A DNA stretch of 17,370 bases from Candidatus Fermentibacteraceae bacterium (GCA_030596465.1 JAUVJW010000013.1:1-17370), one strand, 5' to 3'. Shown: positions 8,499 through 16,673, counted from the stretch's first letter. Notes: generated by a model from the letters alone, not told the origin. A program made the numbers and translations.

Positions 8499-9004
8499 AT
8501 CCAGAAAGAGACCTCCTGAGAAACTGGATTACTGAACAAACCACCTTCTCTGGTATCGCTCACAGACAGATCCATAGCCATTTTCTTTATGAGAGCTTCG
8601 TCGGTACCCTTCAAATATCCGAACCGCCAGAGAACACCGCAGCGCAATGCTTCAACGGGAAATCCCCTGCGCTTCAGAAGTTCAGTCCAGTTCTCGCTTA
8701 CACTGTCAACATAATCCCTGACAACAATCCCCGCCCATTGCAGTTCCGGGTCCTCTCCCGCCAGAGAAGAGTCTTTCTCTGTAAAGAGCCACAACTGCTT
8801 ATTGGGATTTACAATATCGGCAAAATGACCAATCAGTTCGGAAACAGTATCTCTTCCACCGCTGGACACTTCAAACTCCCACAGGTCGTGCCGACAGAGC
8901 TTCAATGGAGGTAATTGAAGCCTCATTGCCTTTATGGTATTAAGAGCGGTTACTGCCTGGGGATCAGGAGTTTTCAACCTTACCGCTATCTGAATGCTAT
9001 CCAT
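8495..9004 (-). CDS. purS: Tandem-duplicated PurS-like subunit of phosphoribosylformylglycinamidine synthase
   Basis: 169 aa, about twice the usual PurS (80-85). PurS bridges PurL and PurQ and aids ammonia transfer in FGAM synthesis. Repeat 1 covers about 4-76: IQIAVRLKTPDPQAV, then a beta strand LWEFEVSSG, a helix and the VNPNKQLW ending. Repeat 2 covers about 91-168: AGIVVRDYVDSV, a helix, then LRCGVLWRFGY, a helix and the FSNPVSQEV ending. Both show the PurS order strand-helix-strand-helix-(L)xNPxxx-strand, although sequence identity between halves is low. The position directly after purQ (ATG at 9004 shares one base with the purQ TAA) strongly supports the assignment. Canonical PurS acts as a dimer, so one chain with two modules could be a covalent pseudodimer, as in the N-terminal domain of large-type PurL. 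The function call is moderately sure; a diverged PurS paralogue is the main alternative. Confidence 0.75.
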   Translation of the reverse strand: MDSIQIAVRLKTPDPQAVTALNTIKAMRLQLPPLKLCRHDLWEFEVSSGGRDTVSELIGHFADIVNPNKQLWLFTEKDSSLAGEDPELQWAGIVVRDYVDSVSENWTELLKRRGFPVEALRCGVLWRFGYLKGTDEALIKKMAMDLSVSDTREGGLFSNPVSQEVSFWI

Positions 9005-9816
9005 TATTCCACCCCCAGGTACTTCGCAAGACCTTTAAAAATAATCGCTCCCGGTCCCGGCTGATCTTCGAGATCTTTTAAAGATGAGTTCCTTCTCGAC
9101 TCACCCCATGGACCCTTCATGTCCGGAGGAACCTGCCACAAATGAAAACTTCGTTCCGGGTGAGGCATCATGGCGAGTACATTGCCGTCAACATTCATAA
9201 GCGCGGCAATATCAAGAACGGAACCGTTGGGATTCTCCGGCCAACCGTGGGGAGCAGAACCGTCAACACCACAGTAGGAAAGACCGATATGACTTCGCAC
9301 CCTGTTCATATCTTCTTCCCGGAAAACAAATCTTCCCTCCGCATGAGCAATTGGTACAGGAAAAGGGTTGCCATTCATAGCAGAAAGCCATGGGCATTTT
9401 TTAATTGCCTCAGGCACAGGTTTCAGATGAGTCCATCCTGACAGGTAACCACTTCTGCCGGGCGCAAGGTTTCCTGCCAGTGCTCCCTGTACAGACCCCG
9501 GTTTCCAACCCGGAACCAGGCCGCTTTCAATCAGGACCTGAGCACCGTTGCAGATACCGAGAATGGGCTTTCCGTTAACCGCCTCTTCAAAAACAAGATC
9601 CATAATGCTTTCACGAGCGGCGATTACACCTGCTCTGATCCTGTCCTGAAATGAAAATCCACCGGGAAGCACATAAGCATCAGCTCTGTTGTCTGAAAGC
9701 CTGTCAATATCGTTCCAGTTGTAAATCCGGGCATCAATCCCTGAGTTCCTGAGTACTCTGGCGGTCTCAAACTCACAGTTGGAACCCGGGAATCTGATTA
9801 CAGCGGCACAGGGCAT
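9004..9816 (-). CDS. purQ: Phosphoribosylformylglycinamidine synthase glutaminase subunit PurQ
   Basis: 270 aa from ATG at 9816, somewhat longer than B. subtilis PurQ (227). It is a class I glutamine amidotransferase that releases ammonia for PurL in the fourth step of IMP synthesis. Visible are RFPGSNCE (8-15), PGGFSFQDRIRAG (51-63), the nucleophile Cys89 in LGICNGAQ, PIAHAEGRF (155-163) and the remaining catalytic pair His219 and Glu221 in MPHPER. The ATG is preferred over an in-frame start 48 bases upstream because GAGGAGG sits seven bases before it and the protein then begins directly with the domain. The purL stop and this start overlap as TGATG, and its own stop overlaps purS as TAATG, a coupled trio suited to equal amounts of complex subunits. 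Confidence 0.97.
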   Translation of the reverse strand: MPCAAVIRFPGSNCEFETARVLRNSGIDARIYNWNDIDRLSDNRADAYVLPGGFSFQDRIRAGVIAARESIMDLVFEEAVNGKPILGICNGAQVLIESGLVPGWKPGSVQGALAGNLAPGRSGYLSGWTHLKPVPEAIKKCPWLSAMNGNPFPVPIAHAEGRFVFREEDMNRVRSHIGLSYCGVDGSAPHGWPENPNGSVLDIAALMNVDGNVLAMMPHPERSFHLWQVPPDMKGPWGESRRNSSLKDLEDQPGPGAIIFKGLAKYLGVE

Positions 9817-12095
9817 CAGACACCCTCCTCTCTCCAGATAACCGAAGCCAGTTTGTCTAACCACTCTTTTCTTAAAGATTCCAGATCAACTGACCATCCA
9901 TTTCCTGAAACTGAGCATCCCCTGCAGACCCTGCCAGCCACCGAAACAAATTCCGGCAGTGTAGCATCTTCAACGAAACCGGGATCAACCTCCATAAGAT
10001 ATCCCGGTGTCTCCGAGAAAAGAGTAACTGGATTTGAGTCAAGAGAAAACTCAATACCAAACTCTGCACTCGCGAGGGCCATTTCCGCTCCGGCAACAGC
10101 AAGACCTCCTCCGCTGATGTCATGCACGGAATATGCTCTTCTGTCATGAATCACTCCGAGAACCCAGTCCGCCATCTTTTTTTCCAGAGAACCCCTGAAG
10201 GCTGGAACCGTTCCACCATGATGACCAAGACAGGTTCGGTAGAAAAGGCTTCCACCCAGTTCATCTTTTCTGGTACCTATGAGAAGAACAGGATTTCCCT
10301 CTTTCCTGAGAACCAGATCCGTGGCCTTTCTGTGATCATGGATCTTTCCGAAAACCGCGACAATCGGGGATGGAGGAATAGCTTTCCCCCCGGTGGACTG
10401 GTTGTAGAAACTCACATTTCCGGAAACAACAGGCAGCGGGTAATCCCCTCCACTGAATCCCAGTGAGTTGCAGGCGTCAGCAATACCTGCCACAGCCTGT
10501 TTGAACTGCCAGAATGCCCCGGGATCCTCGGGATTCCCGAAATTCAGGCAGTCGGTGGCACATATAGGAGTAGCACCGGTAGCCACAACATTTCTTACAG
10601 CCTCGCCTACAGCATGGGCTCCACCCAGAAATGGATCAAGCTCACCGTACCATGGGTTACCGTCGCCACTCACTGCCAGTCCTGCTCTGGAACCCTCCAC
10701 TGGAACGGATACACAAGAATCAGCCTCTCCCGGTCTGAGCCTGGTAACACCCTGCACCTCTGAATCGTAGTAGGACCAGATGTGTTTTCTGCTGCAGCCT
10801 GAGATTGAAGTCAGTATTGTGGTAAGATCCCTGGAGGGATCACATGGTCTTTCTAACGGCTCAGGTGCCCCACTGTTCACCGGGCTTTCTTCCCGCTGGT
10901 AAACAACACCTTCTGTAATGTAGTTGATGGGGGTTTCAGCGGCGTTTTCCCCCCGGCATATCACATTGTACACAGGTTTGGAATTGAATTTTCCAATAAC
11001 CGCCGCCCTGCAGTGCGGAAAAAGCCGGGGCAGTTCGAACTGTTCGTTGTACACCTTTAAAACATCATCCGCCACGGAAGCCGGTACAGCCAGACCGTAC
11101 CTCTCCTGAGTCTCACTGCATGCGATAACCTCGGGAGGAAGATTCTTTATTGATACAGGCACCGCATCCAGATCTACATCAATGCCTAATCCTCCATGAG
11201 CTGCCAGCTCACTGGTAACACAGGCAATACCTCCGGCGCCAAGATCTTTGAATCCAAATTTGATGTCTTTTTCAAACAGCATATCAAGAACCGCCCGGTT
11301 GGCCTCTGAAAGAACTCTTTTCAAAAAAGGATCGGCAACTTGAACAGATCCCATTCCCTGCTCACCATCCAGATCCGCGCTGGCGAAAGTAGCGCCGCCA
11401 AATCCAGTATCATCGGTGGGTTTACCTGTGAGGATAAGAACATAGGGTTCCTTGTGTGCCTCCTGTGGAACAAAGCTGTGTACAATCCTGTCGTGGGGCA
11501 CGATACCGAAAGCAACCACATTAACCAGACAGTTATCATCGTATCCCGGATGAAATTCTGTATCTCCACCCATATTGGGAACGCCAAGGGCATTTCCGTA
11601 CTTCCAGATACCCTCTACAACTCCTCTGACAATTCCACGGGTTGTCTCGCCCCTGCCGCCCTCAGGATCACCAAAACGAAGAAGATCCATTGAACCTGTA
11701 ACCCTTGCGCCCATGCAATAGACATCTCTGACAATTCCACCCACCCCGGTAGCCGCCCCTTCAACTGGAAGAACCTGTGAGGGGTGGTTATGGCTTTCAT
11801 GAGCCACAACAAGATCCCATTCTCTGCCATCCTGGTGGCAGAAGCTGACCACGCCGGCATCCTCTCCTGGACCGATAACAACTCCCGGGGAATCGGTGGG
11901 TAAAGTTTTCAATACAGGTTTTGAGCTCTTGTAGGAACAATGCTCACTCCACATGGTATCAAACAGATGAAACTCCAGTGGAGTAGGCATTCTGTTTACA
12001 TAACCGGCAAGTTTTTCCGCTTCCTCAACGGTCATTGCCAGACCACGCGAAGATACCTCGTTCCGTAACTCTTCCCTGTTCGGTCTTTTTGACAT
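9816..12095 (-). CDS. purL: Phosphoribosylformylglycinamidine synthase synthetase subunit PurL (small type)
   Basis: 759 aa from ATG at 12095, the size of the small PurL that works with separate PurQ and PurS. It converts FGAR to FGAM with ATP and ammonia. Seen are WSEHCSYKSSKP (49-60) with the conserved His52, ESHNHPSQVLPVEGAATGVGG (begins at 100), RDVYCMGAR (123-131), KDLGAGGIACV midway, and the second-half counterparts CATDCLNFGNPEDPG and HDISGGGLAVAGAEMALAS. The frame is open to a TTG at 12143 inside the preceding gene, but ATG 12095 has GGAAGG just upstream and yields the family-like N-terminus. It lies 25 bases after the GAF-protein stop. No PurS-like or glutaminase domain is fused to it, matching the separate genes downstream. 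Confidence 0.97.
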   Translation of the reverse strand: MSKRPNREELRNEVSSRGLAMTVEEAEKLAGYVNRMPTPLEFHLFDTMWSEHCSYKSSKPVLKTLPTDSPGVVIGPGEDAGVVSFCHQDGREWDLVVAHESHNHPSQVLPVEGAATGVGGIVRDVYCMGARVTGSMDLLRFGDPEGGRGETTRGIVRGVVEGIWKYGNALGVPNMGGDTEFHPGYDDNCLVNVVAFGIVPHDRIVHSFVPQEAHKEPYVLILTGKPTDDTGFGGATFASADLDGEQGMGSVQVADPFLKRVLSEANRAVLDMLFEKDIKFGFKDLGAGGIACVTSELAAHGGLGIDVDLDAVPVSIKNLPPEVIACSETQERYGLAVPASVADDVLKVYNEQFELPRLFPHCRAAVIGKFNSKPVYNVICRGENAAETPINYITEGVVYQREESPVNSGAPEPLERPCDPSRDLTTILTSISGCSRKHIWSYYDSEVQGVTRLRPGEADSCVSVPVEGSRAGLAVSGDGNPWYGELDPFLGGAHAVGEAVRNVVATGATPICATDCLNFGNPEDPGAFWQFKQAVAGIADACNSLGFSGGDYPLPVVSGNVSFYNQSTGGKAIPPSPIVAVFGKIHDHRKATDLVLRKEGNPVLLIGTRKDELGGSLFYRTCLGHHGGTVPAFRGSLEKKMADWVLGVIHDRRAYSVHDISGGGLAVAGAEMALASAEFGIEFSLDSNPVTLFSETPGYLMEVDPGFVEDATLPEFVSVAGRVCRGCSVSGNGWSVDLESLRKEWLDKLASVIWREEGV

Positions 12096-12120
12096 ACTGC
12101 CTTCCCGTCTCGAATCCGGA

Positions 12121-13284
12121 TTATGCGTCGTAATAACCCTCAAATTCCATTGATTCCACAGATCTCAATCGGTCAAGCAAATTCCTGGCATCAAGCCTGG
12201 AACCACCTTCGACTACAATACCTTTAATCTCTACCGATCCCACATGTGTCCCATCTTCCAGTGTGAGCAAAGGAATTTCTCCTCCCAGCTTTCCTATCAC
12301 CGATTTCATTCCTTCACGCTCTGTTCCGGGAAGAAGAAGAATCACTGTTCCCCTGCTTATCCTGATACCAACATCAATATTACGAAGAGATGCCAGAAGG
12401 TGCTTGGCCGCAACACTCATAATTTCTTTTGGAGCCGCGCTTTCATCGGCCTCAGCGGATTTCATCTGAAGTTCCATTACAGCCAGAGAACTGCCAAATC
12501 TTTCTACCCGTTCAAGCTCATTTTCCAGTGTCGGTTCAAGTGAAAGTTTCCCCGTAAATCCCGTATCCTGATCCAGGCTGGAAGACCTGCCGAATCGCTC
12601 AAGAAGTCTTACATTCTCAAGAGCGGCAGCACCCACCGCCGCCAGGGCACGCAGGGTTTCTCTTCTCATTGTCCCAACGGTCTCAAACCCGCCTGCGGTG
12701 ATAACTCCGTAGAGAACACCTTCCACCTGCATCGGAGCCGCGTACTTCGGTTTGAAACCTGGAATATCGCTGGTGATCATTTTTCTTCTGACGAGAACGC
12801 TTTCCTTCTCCAGTTCGTCTCTGAATAAGAGTCTTCCAGTTTCGGCAGCCATGCCGACAAAGCCATCACCAAGCCCAAGATTTATCCGTTTACCCAGCAC
12901 ATCTGAAAGCCCGGTTGACGCGGAAAGACCAAGTCGGGCACCGGTTCTGTCCGCGAGAAAAACAGCCGATTCGTTGGCCTTCAGCAGATTCTGACACGCC
13001 CTGTTGATCAGATTTACCACTTCATCACTGTCTCTACCGGCAAAAATCTTCTTGATCAGATCAGGAAAGAGCATGATCAAGTCGCTTCCCTCGCGCTCTC
13101 CTTTTTCAAATCCCTGTACTTGCAGTCTCAATTTTGAAACTTCGCTGTGGGCTCTTCTAGCGGCAGTGGTAAGTACAGCCGCGGCATCCGAGGCTGCTTT
13201 TTCCTTTTTTCGCATCAAACTCCAGCATACAAAGTATACTATAGAAGCTCCCAGCAAAAGCCCGGTAATCAATCCAACAACCAT
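12121..13284 (-). CDS. Membrane-anchored GAF protein with degenerate GGDEF-like domain
   Basis: 387 aa from ATG at 13284 (GGGGGAG just upstream; an earlier in-frame TTG at 13320 would overlap purB). One N-terminal transmembrane helix spans residues 2-22, followed by RKKEK and a likely coiled coil to about 60. A GAF-type sensor domain covers about 85-225 (AVFLADRTGARLGLSASTG, DGFVGMAAETGRLLF, YAAPMQVEGVLYGVI). After a helix comes a region laid out like a diguanylate cyclase: TGFTGKLSLEPTLENELERVERFG (241-264, in place of LTGLxNRRxF) and VILLLPGTEREG (314-325). The active-site loop that should read GG(D/E)EF is SRGTV (310-314). It is therefore unlikely to make c-di-GMP and more likely a sensor or a dimerisation or nucleotide-binding scaffold. 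Its place between purB and purL suggests a tie to purine metabolism, but that is inference. Confidence 0.8.
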   Translation of the reverse strand: MVVGLITGLLLGASIVYFVCWSLMRKKEKAASDAAAVLTTAARRAHSEVSKLRLQVQGFEKGEREGSDLIMLFPDLIKKIFAGRDSDEVVNLINRACQNLLKANESAVFLADRTGARLGLSASTGLSDVLGKRINLGLGDGFVGMAAETGRLLFRDELEKESVLVRRKMITSDIPGFKPKYAAPMQVEGVLYGVITAGGFETVGTMRRETLRALAAVGAAALENVRLLERFGRSSSLDQDTGFTGKLSLEPTLENELERVERFGSSLAVMELQMKSAEADESAAPKEIMSVAAKHLLASLRNIDVGIRISRGTVILLLPGTEREGMKSVIGKLGGEIPLLTLEDGTHVGSVEIKGIVVEGGSRLDARNLLDRLRSVESMEFEGYYDA

Positions 13285-13312
13285 AACTCCCCCTTTCCGC
13301 GATCCAGAGAGG

Positions 13313-14608
13313 TCAGCCAAGCCCCAATCTGCCCAGAATATATCCCTCGTTCCGCAGATGATTGTCTATAGTACAGATATGACCAAGTTCGTCTTCAGGA
13401 ACAACCCCCGTTACTTCACTCTGGGAAAGGGCAGCATCCGCAAAGGATTCACCGCTCTCCATAGCTCTCATGGCAATCTTCTGAACAAGAGCATAGGAGT
13501 CCTCTCTGGTAAGCCCGTGCCTGACCATTGCGAGCATTACTGCCTGGGAAAAGTACCTGTCGCCAGCTTTCTCTACATTCTCCGCTACAGCCTTCTCCAT
13601 TATCCTCAATCCTGATGCCAGATCTGCGGCTTTACGGAGACCATAAAGGACCACACCGCAGGCATCAGGAAAAATAAAACGCTCAGCCGCTGAATGACTG
13701 ATGTCCCTTTCATGCCACAAAGAAGTATTCTCCAGACCAACCTGCAGGTAGCCTCGCAAGAGCCTGGCAAGACCACAAAGTCTCTCTCCCACAATGGGGT
13801 TCCGTTTGTGGGGCATCGCGCTGGATCCTTTCTGGCCTCTGCCGAATCTTTCCTCTACCTCTCCCACTTCGGTTCTTTGAAGATGCCTGCATTCCGTGGC
13901 AAATCTCTCCATGGCTCCGCCGACAGCAGCCAGAGCATAGAGAAATTGAGCATGCCGGTCTCTCGCGACAACCTGAGTAGGTACTTCTTCCACACCGAGA
14001 TCCAGTTTTTCGCAGACATATTCCTCAACCGAAGGATCAAGATACGCATAAGTGCCGACCGCACCTGAAATAGTGCCCACGCATGAAGACTGAAGGCCAT
14101 CCTCAAGCCTTTTCATACACCGCAGGTATTCTGAATAATGTCCGGCGAACTTCAGCGCGAGAGTTGTAGGTTCGGCGTTCATCCCGTGGGTTCTGCCCAT
14201 ACAGACAATCCCCTTTGAACGGTGAATGAGACCCGCAAGAGCATCTCCGTAATTTCTGAGTGCTTCCTTTATAAGAACACCCGAGTCCCGTATCTGCATT
14301 GCCATGCAGGTATCAAGGATATCACTGGAGGTCATACCGTAGTGGATATGACGACTCTCCGTACCCAGAGACTCTGAAACAGAAGTGAGGAAGGCAATTA
14401 CATCGTGCCGTGTCACCGCCTCGATTTCATTAACTCTTTCAGTATTGAAAGAAGCCCTGCTCTTTATTTTTTCAAGATCTTCACGGGGAACCAGACCGGC
14501 TCTGCACCTTGCCTCCACAGCCAGAACTTCAATTTCCAGCCACCTGGAGTATCTTGCTTCAGTGGTCCATATTTCCGTCATTTCGGGTATGGCATATCTC
14601 TCTATCAT
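13313..14608 (-). CDS. purB: Adenylosuccinate lyase
   Basis: 431 aa, the normal length. It is the fumarase/aspartase superfamily enzyme that splits SAICAR to AICAR in IMP synthesis and adenylosuccinate to AMP, each time releasing fumarate. Visible motifs are TRHDV with His68, TSSDILDT (93-100), GRTHGMNAEPTT with the catalytic His141, and the superfamily signature GSSAMPHKRNP (261-271) with the catalytic Ser on the flexible loop. ATG at 14608 has GAGGAG five bases upstream. It starts 13 bases after the lipoprotein stop and ends 28 bases before the GAF protein. All expected catalytic residues are present. Confidence 0.97.
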   Translation of the reverse strand: MIERYAIPEMTEIWTTEARYSRWLEIEVLAVEARCRAGLVPREDLEKIKSRASFNTERVNEIEAVTRHDVIAFLTSVSESLGTESRHIHYGMTSSDILDTCMAMQIRDSGVLIKEALRNYGDALAGLIHRSKGIVCMGRTHGMNAEPTTLALKFAGHYSEYLRCMKRLEDGLQSSCVGTISGAVGTYAYLDPSVEEYVCEKLDLGVEEVPTQVVARDRHAQFLYALAAVGGAMERFATECRHLQRTEVGEVEERFGRGQKGSSAMPHKRNPIVGERLCGLARLLRGYLQVGLENTSLWHERDISHSAAERFIFPDACGVVLYGLRKAADLASGLRIMEKAVAENVEKAGDRYFSQAVMLAMVRHGLTREDSYALVQKIAMRAMESGESFADAALSQSEVTGVVPEDELGHICTIDNHLRNEGYILGRLGLG

Positions 14609-14621
14609 AAAATCTCCTCAA

Positions 14622-14942
14622 CTAATGCGGCATTACCGCACCGGAAGTGAGTCCGGCGTAAACCCAGGCGAATAATGACTTTTCCGGAACATATATTCTG
14701 TACCAGTCCGGCGCCTCACCTGTAACCATAAGACTGTCTCCGGCATGGGCTGAACCAACAATGGCATACTGTGTGCCGGGTCCCTGCCTTAAATTTACAA
14801 CCCTTCCTGTAACAACTACCGGTTGAAAGGGAATGGTTAAAGGATTTTGAATGGGTTCCGGATTTGTTTCCTCCGCGGTCAGAGTATTACCACATCCGGG
14901 GAGAATGAGCAGAATGGACAAGAAAACAATGATTAACCTCAT
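14622..14942 (-). CDS. Small SH3-domain lipoprotein
   Basis: 106 aa from ATG at 14942, with AGAGG eight bases upstream; an earlier in-frame start would overlap ispH. Residues 1-16 are a hydrophobic signal peptide ending in the lipobox LPGC, so Cys17 would be lipidated and the protein anchored to a membrane. Residues about 20-42 are a Pro/Asn/Glu-rich linker. Residues about 43-98 form a bacterial SH3 (SH3_3/SH3b) domain: VVNLRQGPGTQYAIVG, AGDSLMVTGEAPDWYRIYV and FAWVYAGL match the family's NLRxGPGT, DWY and GWV positions. Such domains often bind peptidoglycan or cell-wall peptides. No catalytic domain is attached. It begins 11 bases after the ispH-ubiA stop. Its role is unknown; a surface or periplasmic binding function is likely. 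Confidence 0.88.
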   Translation of the reverse strand: MRLIIVFLSILLILPGCGNTLTAEETNPEPIQNPLTIPFQPVVVTGRVVNLRQGPGTQYAIVGSAHAGDSLMVTGEAPDWYRIYVPEKSLFAWVYAGLTSGAVMPH

Positions 14943-14953
14943 GTTAAAACCTC

Positions 14954-16669
14954 TCATATACTGCAAAGCAAGTATGGTATGAGGCCGGCAATTACCAGAC
15001 TCCCGTCAGAGATAACTCTTACCGACAATTCAGATGGAAACGATTCTTTTTCCAGATGGATATATGCCCATATAAGAAGAACCGGGGCAGCAACAAAACC
15101 CAGCGCGCACAATTGAAATTTCCCAAGGAGAACAGCAGTTATCTGTACCAATCCCCCGGCTGTGGCACTTGCCAGCAGTATCTTCCTGCACCTGGCGGCT
15201 CCGAGGTGCAAGGGAAGAGTATCCATCCCAAGCAGCGCGTCTCCCTGCAGATCCACAAGATCCAGAAACAAAGACCTGCTGAAAAACAGAAAGGCAAGAG
15301 ATGCCGGCCAGATAAATAATCTCAAACTGAAATCCAGTCCCGCAAGAGATACCGCGGGAAGAATGCAGACAAGAAAACTCCAGGCAAGTGTGAACAGTAT
15401 TTCGCGAGACCCGGGTATAGCGCGAAGAAGATCAAAGAAATGATTATTTTGAAGAAGAGGAAGAGCATACAGAAAACAGAAGAAAGTAGCCACGATAGTC
15501 CACAGAAGCCAGGCAGTACCGAGAACAAAGGACAGAACAACGGCACCAAGAAAACTCATTGCGACAAGAGCAAGTAAACCCCGCTCGTGTGTACGGATAA
15601 ATTCCTGTCTTTTCTGGCTTGTCATGGTCACTCGTCTGCACTCCAGAACAGCGGTAAAATTAGTAAATGACCACAACAGAAACCCGGCTGCAAGCCCGGC
15701 GGTTCCCCAGCCGGTACCACCCAGTGTTCTACCCTGGGCAAGGGCAATGATTAAAGCAATGAACGGAATATGTGTACCGCTGAATATCAGATTTCTGAAT
15801 ATTGTGCGAATCCATCCCGCGCCAGTTGACTCTCCCTGAATTTCCAGCAAACGCTCACGAACTTTCCTGATGCTCCAGCCGGGAGTAGAAGCGCCCGCCG
15901 ACAGAAGAACCCGCTTGTACTGTCCAAGAGACTCTGTATTCAGTTCATCGTGTGTTTCAATTTTAAAAACAGGCAGACCTGTCTCGCCGGCGATGGAAGC
16001 CAGTCTTTCAGTATTTGCGCTGTGGCTTCCTCCAACAACTACAACGGCATCAACCTTTCCCAGAAGTTCTCTAAGTTCCCTTTGGCGCCTTGAAGTTGAA
16101 TCACAAATAGTGTTTGAGAATTCAATTGACTGCCATCTATTTTTCAGTGTAGAGAGTATTTCCGAAAATTCTTCACAGTTCTGAGTAGTCTGAGAAAGAA
16201 GAAACGGTTTTTCAAGATATGGAAGGCTGGCGGCATCAGCAACAGATGAAACAACTCTGCCCGAGGAACCGGCACAAGACAGTATTGCCTTGACCTCGTG
16301 GTGATCCGGGTCTCCAAAAATAATAACATCATATCCCAGCTTCGACATCTTCGTAGCAATTGCCAGAGCTCTTCCAACCCTGGGACAGGTAAGATCCCTC
16401 AATTTGAGCGGAAGTTGTCGCAATCGATTCCGCTCTTCCACTGTAACCCCGTGTGTTCTCAAAAAAAGAGTGCCACCGCTCTCATCCCAGGGCTCAGGGG
16501 ATGTACCTACTCCTCTGTCTTTCAAGGCCTCGATAACCTGGGGGTTATGCACAAGGGGACCGTAAACACGAAAGGGACCCTCGCCCCTTTTAATCTCTGT
16601 AACAACACTGTCAACAGCCCGGCGCACTCCCCAGCAGAAACCTGCAGTCTTTGCAACTATGACACTCAT
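14954..16669 (-). CDS. ispH: Fusion of IspH (HMBPP reductase) with a UbiA-like membrane prenyltransferase domain
   Basis: 571 aa. Residues 1-280 are IspH, the last enzyme of the MEP pathway, reducing HMBPP to IPP and DMAPP with a 4Fe-4S cluster. Cluster ligands are Cys12 (GFCWGV), Cys95 (LTCP) and Cys189 (TICDST). Substrate residues His41, His73, His123, Glu125, Thr161/162 (SQTTQ), Ser217/Asn219 and Ser261 all match E. coli positions. Residues about 290-571 are a polytopic membrane domain with about seven to eight hydrophobic segments, of the UbiA type. The second aspartate motif is intact (D470xxD473xxGD477, then GMDTLPLHLG), but the first reads NFTAVLECRR at 337-346 instead of NDxxDxxxD. 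ATG 16669 puts Cys12 at the E. coli number; a TTG 15 bases upstream is possible. No clear ribosome binding site precedes either. IspH is usually soluble and stand-alone, so this would tether it to the membrane. The reading frame is continuous, so it is not two genes. Confidence 0.9.
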   Translation of the reverse strand: MSVIVAKTAGFCWGVRRAVDSVVTEIKRGEGPFRVYGPLVHNPQVIEALKDRGVGTSPEPWDESGGTLFLRTHGVTVEERNRLRQLPLKLRDLTCPRVGRALAIATKMSKLGYDVIIFGDPDHHEVKAILSCAGSSGRVVSSVADAASLPYLEKPFLLSQTTQNCEEFSEILSTLKNRWQSIEFSNTICDSTSRRQRELRELLGKVDAVVVVGGSHSANTERLASIAGETGLPVFKIETHDELNTESLGQYKRVLLSAGASTPGWSIRKVRERLLEIQGESTGAGWIRTIFRNLIFSGTHIPFIALIIALAQGRTLGGTGWGTAGLAAGFLLWSFTNFTAVLECRRVTMTSQKRQEFIRTHERGLLALVAMSFLGAVVLSFVLGTAWLLWTIVATFFCFLYALPLLQNNHFFDLLRAIPGSREILFTLAWSFLVCILPAVSLAGLDFSLRLFIWPASLAFLFFSRSLFLDLVDLQGDALLGMDTLPLHLGAARCRKILLASATAGGLVQITAVLLGKFQLCALGFVAAPVLLIWAYIHLEKESFPSELSVRVISDGSLVIAGLIPYLLCSI

Positions 16670-16673
16670 GGGG

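Noticed and set aside
9817..9864. Longer PurQ start overlapping purL
   Set aside because: The ATG at 9816 has GAGGAGG at ideal spacing and begins right at the domain.
12096..12143. Longer PurL start at a TTG inside the preceding gene
   Set aside because: It adds 16 residues not typical of PurL, and the ATG at 12095 has a good upstream GGAAGG.
13004..13615. 203-codon open frame on the plus strand
   Set aside because: It lies fully antisense to the GAF protein and the end of purB, both of which have family motifs. The translated product has no recognisable domain and is rich in Ser and Pro, as antisense shadows are.
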